Origin: Saprospiraceae bacterium
Lineage (GTDB): Bacteria; Bacteroidota; Bacteroidia; Chitinophagales; Saprospiraceae
Assembly: GCA_020436865.1 (NCBI GenBank)
Contig: JAGQXA010000945.1
Span: 1-14,032, forward strand
Direction of reading: 5' to 3'
DNA: 14,032 nt
Shown: positions 1 to 6,325 of the stretch, one piece after another
How positions within the stretch are numbered: the first letter of the stretch is position 1
Layout: each line of letters starts with the position of its first letter
Program-made: the position numbers and the translations under genes
Notes under the pieces: model-generated
Told to the model about the DNA's origin: nothing
The model's database searches: none
The model's input: the letters and a program-made list of their open reading frames with translations, nothing else

Positions 1-74
1 AAAGCCAATATTCCGACTTTTTTTTCGACCTGCTGCGTTCCTTTGCCTACCTTCACAGGACATCCAGAACTACC

Positions 75-1700
75 ATGAGTAAGATCCGTCGGCTTGGCAA
101 AGCGATCACCTCGGAAGATTGGCTCCGTTACCGTCCTTATGGAAACATGAACCCCTACGATCATTTCTATCTGGGGGTCGCCAACGATGTGTTCGTGGCG
201 GTCAACAGTGAGAAACGCGACTTTCGAGGCATCTTTCAGCGCGATGACCTCAAGGAACTGGCCGTGCTGCTGACCTGTCATTACGAAGACTTCCTCAATG
301 AGATCGGTTTGTGGGAGGCGCTGCGCAGCAGCAACCAGGAGTTGTATGGCTATCCGGTGCCATTCTACGAGTTGGAGGAGTACGATCCGGAATATCTGAA
401 CTGGCAGGACCTGGCCTATCTCATCTGGCATCATCTGGGCAAGATGTCGGGGAAACACCTGCATCCCTATGCTCCGGCCATCCTGGACCTGGCGGTGTTT
501 TGCCTCGAATACTTTGAAGATCATCTGGAAGAGGCCCTGGTGACCGACTTCTTTGAAGAGCAGTTGCAGATCTCGGCCGAGCTCGATTTCTTCGAGCTTA
601 AGAATCGTCTGATCTGGATAACCTTTCAGAACTACCTGACCGGGCCTGAATTTTCGAAGGTCATGGAAGAGCTGGCGATCAAAACGATGTCGTCCGAAAA
701 TGAAAAGCTGCATCACTTCGACCCGGGGATGCTCTTGTACGGATTGCAGGATGATTTCCTGTATGGTCGACGGTCTTCCTGGAGTGCCCTTCGGTCGGTG
801 GACCTCCTGGCGGCGGTGGCGCATGGTCCGGAGGAGCTGCGGGAGGAGATCCGGGGCCTGACTCGCCGGGTTACCGGGACCTTCATTTACGAGCGGACGG
901 ACGAGCGGTTTTACCATTTCCGGTACGGCCCGACCGGGCGGACCTTCGAGATCCGGCGGGATTCCATCGACCTGGAGGAGAAGGAGCTGGAGCCGGGTTC
1001 CGACGTGGGGTTCTTTAGCATCGTACCTTGGCGTGGCGAGTGGTGGCTCAGCGGCAGTTATATGAGTTGGAGGCTAACGCCCGAACAGATCGAGAAGCAG
1101 GTGGGGGGCGAGCTCGGAAGCTCGAGTTTTTACGGCTGGCCGGAAGAAGAACAGCTTCGGTTGAAGGAATTGACGGCAGAGCGGGAAGCCGCCTTTGTCG
1201 AAAATTTCGGAAGCCACCTGAAGGTTTTTTCCAATATGGCAGACCTACAGGAAGGTTTGATGAAGCATAGCCTGCAATACAACGAGAACCTGGGGCTGGA
1301 CGACCCGGACTTCGCGGAGAAATTGGAGGAGGCCCGCTTGCAAATGTCGACCGTTCTGGAGGGGCAGGTTCAGGCCGGTTGGAACCCCCATTCGCCCGTG
1401 GCTGCCTATTATGCGCCCGGACAGGGCCTGGAGATCTCCAATTTCATCCCGGAACTGATCGATCGACTGCAAGCAGATTCCCTTTCCAGAGAGAATCTCA
1501 TGGAGCTCTACGGGAGTTTTTTTGCCGAATGCTCGCCCGAGCTCGCCCGCATGTTGGTGGAGCAATATTCCTTTCGGAATCTGCGCTTCCCGCTGATCGA
1601 CGATCCGGATTTTGTGAAGACCTTTTTTGAATTTTTCCTGCGCTATTACCGGCCCGAGGGTTTCAAGGAGCCGGTTCCGGCCATGTCGTTCCGACGCTAA
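75..1700 (+). CDS. Hypothetical protein, possibly DUF3843-like
   Basis: This 541-residue soluble protein has no signal peptide and no membrane segment that I can see. The N-terminal stretch around residues 13-40 (EDWLRYRPYG, then PYDHFYLGVAND) resembles what I remember of the Bacteroidota DUF3843 family. I could not verify this, and no function is known to me. The first 210 residues are acidic and helical-looking, rich in Asp, Glu, Phe, Tyr and Leu. A beta-rich central segment at about residues 270-345 contains FRYGPTGRTFEIRR and two Trp-rich stretches. The C-terminal third is again helical and acidic. The reading frame uses GC-rich codons throughout and is unbroken. The ATG at 75 is the first start in frame. 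The gene is followed after 10 bp by a kinase gene on the same strand, so the two may be co-transcribed. No convincing consensus promoter is visible in the 74 bases upstream. The CDS is confident; the family is not. Confidence 0.88.
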   Translation: MSKIRRLGKAITSEDWLRYRPYGNMNPYDHFYLGVANDVFVAVNSEKRDFRGIFQRDDLKELAVLLTCHYEDFLNEIGLWEALRSSNQELYGYPVPFYELEEYDPEYLNWQDLAYLIWHHLGKMSGKHLHPYAPAILDLAVFCLEYFEDHLEEALVTDFFEEQLQISAELDFFELKNRLIWITFQNYLTGPEFSKVMEELAIKTMSSENEKLHHFDPGMLLYGLQDDFLYGRRSSWSALRSVDLLAAVAHGPEELREEIRGLTRRVTGTFIYERTDERFYHFRYGPTGRTFEIRRDSIDLEEKELEPGSDVGFFSIVPWRGEWWLSGSYMSWRLTPEQIEKQVGGELGSSSFYGWPEEEQLRLKELTAEREAAFVENFGSHLKVFSNMADLQEGLMKHSLQYNENLGLDDPDFAEKLEEARLQMSTVLEGQVQAGWNPHSPVAAYYAPGQGLEISNFIPELIDRLQADSLSRENLMELYGSFFAECSPELARMLVEQYSFRNLRFPLIDDPDFVKTFFEFFLRYYRPEGFKEPVPAMSFRR

Positions 1701-1710
1701 TCAACCACTG

Positions 1711-2238
1711 ATGTCCTCCCATCCTTTGCGCATCGTTCTGACCGGCCCGGAATCCAGCGGCAAGACCACTTTGGCCGCTCTTTTGGCGGAGCGATTGCAA
1801 ACCGTTTGGGTCCCTGAGTTTGCGCGCTTTTACCTGAGCGCACTGGGCCGGCCGTATGAACTGAGCGATCTATCCCGCATTGCCTATGGGCAGGCGGCTC
1901 GGGAGGAGGCGCTTTCGTATCAGGCCCGACGCTGGCTTTTCTGCGATACGGGGCCTTTGGAACTCAAAGTTTGGGCGGAAGTGCGGTACGATCTTTGCCC
2001 GCCGGTCATCGAAGGCTACTGGCAGGCCCGGCGCCACGACCTGTTCCTGCTCTGCAGCCCCGACATCCCCTGGGAATTCGATCCTTTGCGGGAAAATCCC
2101 GACGACCGCACGGCCCTGTACCGTTTGTACCGGCAGATCTTGTCAGATTCGGGCCGCCCTTTCGTCGAGCTGAAGGGGACGGTGGAGGAGCGGTTGGGGC
2201 AGGCCCTTCAGGTTCTTTCCGCCCATCAACCCCATTGA
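1711..2238 (+). CDS. NadR-like P-loop nucleoside kinase (AAA_28-type ATPase)
   Basis: The protein is 175 residues long and cytosolic. It has a Walker A motif GPESSGKTT at residues 12-20, then PEFARFYL at 35-42, which matches the E-[YF]-A-R motif of the ribosylnicotinamide kinase domain of NadR. CDTGPLELKVW at 78-88 supplies the Asp-Thr after the second strand, and DIPWEFDPLRENP near residue 120 is the NadR-type lid region. The DNA-binding and adenylyltransferase domains of full NadR are absent, so this is a stand-alone kinase domain. The frame stays open upstream to 1627, but that part overlaps the preceding gene. The ATG at 1711 lies 10 bp after that gene's stop and directly precedes the P-loop strand, so I chose it. 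A TPP-riboswitch-controlled TonB receptor lies downstream. In Bacteroidota such NadR-like kinases are often found with thiamine or PnuC-type transport genes. The substrate could be thiamine, nicotinamide riboside or another nucleoside; the sequence does not decide. Confidence 0.85.
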   Translation: MSSHPLRIVLTGPESSGKTTLAALLAERLQTVWVPEFARFYLSALGRPYELSDLSRIAYGQAAREEALSYQARRWLFCDTGPLELKVWAEVRYDLCPPVIEGYWQARRHDLFLLCSPDIPWEFDPLRENPDDRTALYRLYRQILSDSGRPFVELKGTVEERLGQALQVLSAHQPH

Positions 2239-2263
2239 TCCGATCAGTATACTGATCGGATCA
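2236..2263. terminator. Perfect 28-bp palindrome at the kinase stop codon; possible terminator hairpin
   Basis: The two 14-base arms TGATCCGATCAGTA and TACTGATCGGATCA are exact reverse complements with no spacer. The left arm begins with the TGA stop codon of the kinase. As RNA it would fold into a stem of about 12 bp with a tetraloop. The bases after it (CTTAATTATAAAAT) are AT-rich but hold no uninterrupted T-tract. It could therefore be an imperfect intrinsic terminator, an RNA 3'-end stabilising hairpin or a protein-binding palindrome. Confidence 0.45.
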
Positions 2264-2385
2264 CTTAATTATAAAATATCGGGCAAACCGCCACTGACAG
2301 TTTGCGCAGATCCTGGACAGGCAGATCAGAGAGAAAATTGACATGTTCTTATTTTTGGTTTTGATAATCAACGTTTTGTGTGTTA

Positions 2386-2416
2386 TTGCTATTAGCTCGG
2401 ATATTCCTTACCTTTG
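2386..2416 (+). promoter_or_regulatory. Bacteroidota-type promoter for the riboswitch and TonB receptor
   Basis: TACCTTTG at 2409-2416 is a perfect match to the Bacteroidota -7 consensus TAnnTTTG, and TTG at 2386-2388 lies 20 bases upstream as the -33 element. Transcription would start near 2422-2424, exactly where the P1 helix of the TPP riboswitch begins. This positional agreement strongly supports the call. Confidence 0.75.
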
Positions 2417-2423
2417 CTCCGAC

Positions 2424-2510
2424 TCATTTGGGGTGCTAACGGGCCAGAGGGCCGGGAAGCTGAGATCATACCCATCGAACCTGACCGGATAATGCCGGTA
2501 AGGGAAATGA
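2424..2510 (+). promoter_or_regulatory. TPP riboswitch (THI element)
   Basis: This regulatory RNA binds thiamine pyrophosphate. The P1 helix is a perfect six-base match, TCATTT (2424-2429) with AAATGA (2505-2510). The conserved blocks follow in order: GGGGTGCT at 2430-2437, a variable P3 region, CTGAGATCATACCC at 2460-2473, GAACCTGACCGGATAATGCC at 2477-2496, and GGTAAGGGAAA to 2507. These match the canonical thi-box. The riboswitch lies 93 bases before the TonB receptor ATG on the same strand and presumably represses it when TPP is abundant. There is no obvious poly-U terminator between the aptamer and the gene. Control may therefore act on translation initiation or by a mechanism I cannot see. 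Confidence 0.96.
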
Positions 2511-2553
2511 AGCCTACCATATCGAGGCGGATTTTAGGGTGGTGAGTGAAAAT

Positions 2554-2576
2554 GCCGTTCTAGCCCCTGGAGCGGC
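2554..2576 (+). promoter_or_regulatory. Hairpin between TPP aptamer and receptor start (possible expression platform)
   Basis: GCCGTTC (2554-2560) can pair with GAGCGGC (2570-2576) through seven base pairs including one G-U wobble, around a nine-base loop. It has no following U-tract. A shorter inverted repeat AAAGAA-T-TTCTTT (2591-2603) touches the receptor ATG. Either could be part of the switching region, but I could not show a mutually exclusive pairing with the aptamer. Confidence 0.3.
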
Positions 2577-2603
2577 GATCGTCGTATCAAAAAGAATTTC
2601 TTT

Positions 2604-5048
2604 ATGTACAAGTGGACACTGGCTCTGGCCTTCGTGGGTTGGAGCGCTGCGCTATCGGCGCAAGGGGTATTGACCGGACAGGTAACCGACCGGGCCGGAG
2701 AGCCTCTGGTAGGCGCCAACGTATGGGTCGTCGAAGCGAAAACCGGTAATCCGACCAACCAGAACGGCGTGTATCAGATCGACGGATTGCCTCCCGGGGC
2801 CTATACCGTGCGCGTTTCGTATGTGGGGTATGAACGCGTTCTCCGCAAAACCTCCATCCGGGAAGGTACCAGCAAGACGATCCTCCACATCCAGCTCGAA
2901 GAAGAGATCGTGGCCTTTGAAGAACTGGTCGTCAGCGCTACCCGCGCCGGTCGCAAAACCCCCTTCACCTATGTCGACCTGGGCCGCGAAGAACTGGAGG
3001 AAAACAACCTCGGGCAAGACGTGCCCTTCCAATTGCAGTGGACGCCCTCGACCGTGGTTACTTCCGACGCGGGTACCGGCATCGGCTATACGGGCATCTG
3101 GATCCGAGGAACCGATCCTTCCCGGATCAATGTGACGATCAATGGCATTCCGCTCAACGACGCCGAGTCGCAGCAGGTCTTTTGGGTCGATCTGCCCGAT
3201 TTTCTCAGTTCGACCGAAGACGTACAGATCCAGCGCGGCGTCGGCACTTCCACGAACGGCGCTGGCGCTTTCGGCGCCACGGTCAACCTCAATACCGTGA
3301 AATTCAACCCGGAACCCTACGCCACCATCTCCGGATCGACCGGCTCATTCGGAACCTGGCGAGGCAACCTCCAGGCCGGTACCGGGTTGCTCCGCGATCA
3401 CTTCACCTTCGAAGGCCGCTTGTCGCGCATCACTTCCGACGGCTATATCGACCGGGCGGAGGCCGAACTGTCGTCGTATTTCCTGACCGGGGCCTATGTC
3501 GACGACAAGACGATGTTGCGCTTTAACCTCTTCTCGGGCAGTGAGCTGACCTATCAGGCCTGGAACGGAGTTCCGGAGGCCTTCATCGACGATCCCGAAT
3601 TGCGCACCTACAACTCCGCAGGTACGGAAAAAGAAGGCGAGCCCTACGACAACGAAGTCGACGATTACACCCAAACCCACTACCAACTGCTGTTTAACCG
3701 CGAGCTTAGCCGCAACTGGCATCTGAACCTGGCCGGACACTACACCCGCGGCGCCGGCTTTTTCGAGCAGTACAAGGCCGACCAATCGCTGGCCGGCTAC
3801 GGCTTGCCGGCGGTGAGCATCGGCAGCGAACAGGTGACCGAAACCGACCTCATCCGCCGGCGGTGGCTCGACAACAACTTCTACGGGGCTACCTGGGCGG
3901 CGCGCTATGTCGGAAACGGGAGTCGCTTTCAACTGACCGTCGGGGGCGCCTGGAGTCGCTACGAAGGGCGGCACTTTGGCGAGGTGATCTGGGCCCGGTT
4001 CTTCAGCGATGGGGAGATCCGCCACCGCTACTACGACAACGATGCCGAAAAACTCGATCTCAACAGCTATGCCAAGGTGAGCTACGAGATCGGCGATGCC
4101 CTCAACCTCTTCCTGGATCTTCAGTACCGGCGGGTCGATTACGAATTCCTGGGTTTCGATCAGGACGGCTCGAACGTGACCCAGACCGACCGGCTCCATT
4201 TCTTCAATCCCAAAGCCGGACTCTACTTTCGACTCAGCGAGCAGAGCTCCGTGTACGCCTCCTTCGCCGTGGCCAACCGCGAGCCGAATCGCGACGACTA
4301 TGTCGATTCCTCGCCCGTCAGCCGGCCGGCGCCGGAGCGCCTGCTCAATACCGAACTGGGCTATGAGCGCCAATGGAAAAAAGCCCGCGTCCAGGCCAAT
4401 TTCTACCATATGTTCTATGAAGACCAATTGGTCCTGACCGGTCAACTCAACGATGTAGGCGCCTATACGCGCACCAATGTGCCTGAAAGCTACCGACTGG
4501 GCCTCGAACTGGGCGGGGCCTGGCAGGTGCTGACCACGCTGGAACTGAGTGGAAATGCCACGCTGAGCCGCAACCGCATCCGGGCCTTTACCGAGTTTGT
4601 CGATCAGTACGACCTCGACTTTAACTATCTGGGGCAAGCGATCGTCGAACATAGGGAAACCGACCTGGGCTTCTCTCCCAGCTTCATCGCCGCCTGGGAG
4701 CTGAACTGGACTCCCTTCGCCAAGCCTTTGCAAAAGGCCAAGCACGACTTTGCGCTGGCCCTCCTCGGCAAGTATGTGGGGCAAACCTACCTTGACAATA
4801 CCGGCAGTGAAGACGCCGCCCTGGATCCCTACTCGTTCGTCGACCTCCGATTGTCCTATGCCCTTCCGCTCAAGCGAAGCGGCGGGTCGTTGGAGCTGAC
4901 CTTCCTGCTCCGCAACCTCCTGGATACCCGGTACGAAACCAACGGCTGGGTATACCGCTACGAATATGACGGCCAGCTTACCCGCGACCTGGGGCTTTAC
5001 CCACAGGCCGGCCGCAATTTTCTGGCGGGGGTGGTGTGGAAATTGTGA
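2604..5048 (+). CDS. TonB-dependent outer-membrane receptor, probable thiamine/precursor importer
   Basis: The protein is 814 residues. It has a signal peptide at residues 1-20 (MYKWTLALAF..., cleavage around LSAQ) and a carboxypeptidase-regulatory-like domain at about 21-100 (GQVTDRAGEPLVGANVWV, then PPGAYTVRVSYVGYE). A TonB-box-like segment ELVVSATRA lies near residues 107-115. The plug spans about 118-232 (IWIRGTDPSRINVTINGIPL, then QIQRGVGTSTNGAGAFGATV). A 22-strand-type beta-barrel follows to the C-terminus, which ends GRNFLAGVVWKL. It would use TonB-ExbBD energy to import a scarce ligand across the outer membrane. The TPP riboswitch 93 bases upstream points to thiamine, a phosphate ester or a pyrimidine/thiazole precursor. 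The inner-membrane partner (PnuT or similar) is not in this window. The ATG at 2604 is preceded by AAAAAGAATTTCTTT and begins a good signal peptide. An overlapping long antisense frame is a composition shadow. Confidence 0.95.
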   Translation: MYKWTLALAFVGWSAALSAQGVLTGQVTDRAGEPLVGANVWVVEAKTGNPTNQNGVYQIDGLPPGAYTVRVSYVGYERVLRKTSIREGTSKTILHIQLEEEIVAFEELVVSATRAGRKTPFTYVDLGREELEENNLGQDVPFQLQWTPSTVVTSDAGTGIGYTGIWIRGTDPSRINVTINGIPLNDAESQQVFWVDLPDFLSSTEDVQIQRGVGTSTNGAGAFGATVNLNTVKFNPEPYATISGSTGSFGTWRGNLQAGTGLLRDHFTFEGRLSRITSDGYIDRAEAELSSYFLTGAYVDDKTMLRFNLFSGSELTYQAWNGVPEAFIDDPELRTYNSAGTEKEGEPYDNEVDDYTQTHYQLLFNRELSRNWHLNLAGHYTRGAGFFEQYKADQSLAGYGLPAVSIGSEQVTETDLIRRRWLDNNFYGATWAARYVGNGSRFQLTVGGAWSRYEGRHFGEVIWARFFSDGEIRHRYYDNDAEKLDLNSYAKVSYEIGDALNLFLDLQYRRVDYEFLGFDQDGSNVTQTDRLHFFNPKAGLYFRLSEQSSVYASFAVANREPNRDDYVDSSPVSRPAPERLLNTELGYERQWKKARVQANFYHMFYEDQLVLTGQLNDVGAYTRTNVPESYRLGLELGGAWQVLTTLELSGNATLSRNRIRAFTEFVDQYDLDFNYLGQAIVEHRETDLGFSPSFIAAWELNWTPFAKPLQKAKHDFALALLGKYVGQTYLDNTGSEDAALDPYSFVDLRLSYALPLKRSGGSLELTFLLRNLLDTRYETNGWVYRYEYDGQLTRDLGLYPQAGRNFLAGVVWKL

Positions 5049-5050
5049 GG

Positions 5051-5080
5051 CAGTTGACAGATACAGTTGACAGATACAGT
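5051..5080 (+). repeat. 13-bp tandem duplication (2.3 copies)
   Basis: CAGTTGACAGATA occurs at 5051-5063 and again at 5064-5076, followed by the first four bases CAGT. It starts two bases after the receptor stop codon. Its CAGTTG core is the reverse complement of the CAACTG found in the heptamer array that follows, so the two arrays can partly pair with each other. Confidence 0.9.
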
Positions 5081-5086
5081 CTAAGG

Positions 5087-5217
5087 AACTGCCGACTGCC
5101 GACTGCCAACTGCCGACTGCCGACTGCCGACTGCCGACTGCCGACTGCCGACTGCCAACTGCCGACTGCCGACTGCCAACTGCCAACTGCCGACTGCCAA
5201 CTGCCAACTGCCAACTG
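5087..5217 (+). repeat. Heptanucleotide satellite, (RACTGCC)x18 plus a partial unit
   Basis: There are 18 contiguous seven-base units of either GACTGCC or AACTGCC from 5087 to 5212, with a truncated AACTG to 5217. The only variable base is the first. Reading that base in order gives A G G A G G G G G G A G G A A G A A. The unit length is not a multiple of three and the array is entirely intergenic, so it is not coding. It is a simple tandem repeat of the kind seen between genes in some Bacteroidota. It also keeps all frames open, which produces false ORFs on both strands. Copy number probably varies between strains by replication slippage. Confidence 0.97.
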
Positions 5218-5242
5218 AAAAAAGCACCTGCACCCTTTTTTC
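5217..5242 (+). terminator. Weak A/T inverted repeat, possible terminator
   Basis: GAAAAAAG (5217-5224) and CTTTTTTC (5235-5242) are exact reverse complements around a ten-base loop. The stem is almost all A-T, so it is thermodynamically weak, but the T-run gives it a terminator-like form. It would act after the TonB receptor and before trpS. It could also be a chance A-run and T-run. Confidence 0.3.
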
Positions 5243-5270
5243 TTTCCCTAAAAGGTGGTAAGATTACTGG

Positions 5271-6299
5271 ATGACCACAGCTTCCGCCTTCGACGTCCTT
5301 TCCTGCATCAAGCCGACCGGTGAGATCCACATCGGCAATTACTTTGGGGCCATCCGGAATTGGGTGGAAATGCAGGACCGCTTCCGCTGCCTCTTCGGAG
5401 TGGTCGACCTGCACGCCATGACGATGCCGTACGAACCGCGCGACCTGCGTTTTCAAACCGACGAGCTCTTCCTCGATCTGCTGGCTTGTGGGATGGATCC
5501 ATCGCGGTCTACGCTTTTCGTGCAATCGCTGGTTCCCGAACATCTCGAGCTGACCTGGATACTAGGCACGATCACGCCCGTGGGCGAACTCCGGCGACAA
5601 ACCCAGTTCAAAGAGCGCTACGACCGTCAGAAAGGAGAAGAGGCAAATGCTCCTGCCGTATCGGCCGGCCTGTTCACCTATCCCGTTCTGCAGGCAGCCG
5701 ACATTCTGATCTATCGGGCGCGCATCGTTCCGGTGGGGGAAGACCAGGCTCAGCATCTCGAGCTCACCCGCCGGTTGGCCCAGCGCTTTAATCAACGCTT
5801 CGGCGAGTACTTCCCGATACCGGAAGCCAGTTTGACCTCCACTCCCCGCATCCGTTCGCTGGCGGCTCCGGAGAAGAAGATGGGCAAATCGCTCGGCGAA
5901 AAGCACTATATCGGGTTGTTCGAAGAACCCGATCGCATTCGCCAGAAGATCCGGCAGGCCGTGACAGATAGCGGTCCGAACGACGAGCACGGCCTTAGCG
6001 AGGGCGTGAAGAATCTCTTCCAGATCCTGGAGGGTTGCGGCGCATTGGAGGCCCACCGGAGCTTACAGGACGATCTAGCCGCCGGCGTCTTGCTATACGC
6101 CGATCTGAAGGAAGCGGTCGCCGAAGCTTTGCTCGAACTGACCGGAGTGTTGCGTCAGCGCAGGCAGGAGCTGCTATCCGATCGCGGCTTGATCAACGAT
6201 ACCATCCGCGAAATGTCGCTAAAAGCCCGATTGGCGGCCAAAGAAACCCTCTATGAGGTGCGGGAAATGGCCGGGATCAAAAGCATTAGCTATTTTTGA
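5271..6299 (+). CDS. trpS: Tryptophan--tRNA ligase (TrpRS)
   Basis: This class Ic aminoacyl-tRNA synthetase charges tRNA-Trp with tryptophan using ATP. The 342-residue length is normal for bacterial TrpRS. Residues 13-23 (IKPTGEIHIGN) contain the PTG turn and the HIGH-like HIGN signature. VVDLHAMTMP at 44-53 and FTYPVLQAADILIY at 135-148 form the active-site and dimer region, and GEDQAQHLELTRRLA at 156-170 is the usual family block. The KMSKS loop is KMGKSLG at 203-209, with Gly in place of the first Ser. EKHYIGLFEEPDRIRQKI follows and fits the family. The ATG at 5271 gives a standard N-terminus. No consensus promoter is evident in the repeat-filled upstream gap. Tryptophan 2,3-dioxygenase starts 26 bp downstream on the same strand. 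Confidence 0.97.
   Translation: MTTASAFDVLSCIKPTGEIHIGNYFGAIRNWVEMQDRFRCLFGVVDLHAMTMPYEPRDLRFQTDELFLDLLACGMDPSRSTLFVQSLVPEHLELTWILGTITPVGELRRQTQFKERYDRQKGEEANAPAVSAGLFTYPVLQAADILIYRARIVPVGEDQAQHLELTRRLAQRFNQRFGEYFPIPEASLTSTPRIRSLAAPEKKMGKSLGEKHYIGLFEEPDRIRQKIRQAVTDSGPNDEHGLSEGVKNLFQILEGCGALEAHRSLQDDLAAGVLLYADLKEAVAEALLELTGVLRQRRQELLSDRGLINDTIREMSLKARLAAKETLYEVREMAGIKSISYF
6291..6298 (+). promoter_or_regulatory. Possible internal promoter -7 element for the dioxygenase
   Basis: TATTTTTG matches TAnnTTTG perfectly and overlaps the last codons and stop of trpS. It would place transcription start near 6305, about 20 bases before the dioxygenase ATG. The base triplet about 20 nt upstream is TGG rather than TTG, so the -33 element is poor. 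The match may be accidental because it is also coding sequence (Ser-Tyr-Phe-stop). Confidence 0.35.
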
Positions 6300-6325
6300 G
6301 CGACAAACAAAAAACGCCTTAGCCA

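Noticed and set aside
2283..2305. Six-base inverted repeat GCAAAC...GTTTGC upstream of the riboswitch promoter
   Set aside because: The arms are short with an 11-base loop and it lies before the predicted transcription start. It could be an operator but is too weak to call.
5087..5217. CRISPR-like array
   Set aside because: The units are seven bases long with no spacers, and there are no cas genes nearby.
4978..5218. Short ORFs of repeated AVGSRQS or LPTADCR residues
   Set aside because: They are translations of the intergenic heptamer satellite, which has no stops in any frame of the array.
3345..5543. 732-residue minus-strand open frame over the TonB receptor and the heptamer array
   Set aside because: It is antisense to an obvious receptor gene, its sequence has no domain sense, and its start region runs through the heptamer repeat and trpS. 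It is a GC-driven shadow.
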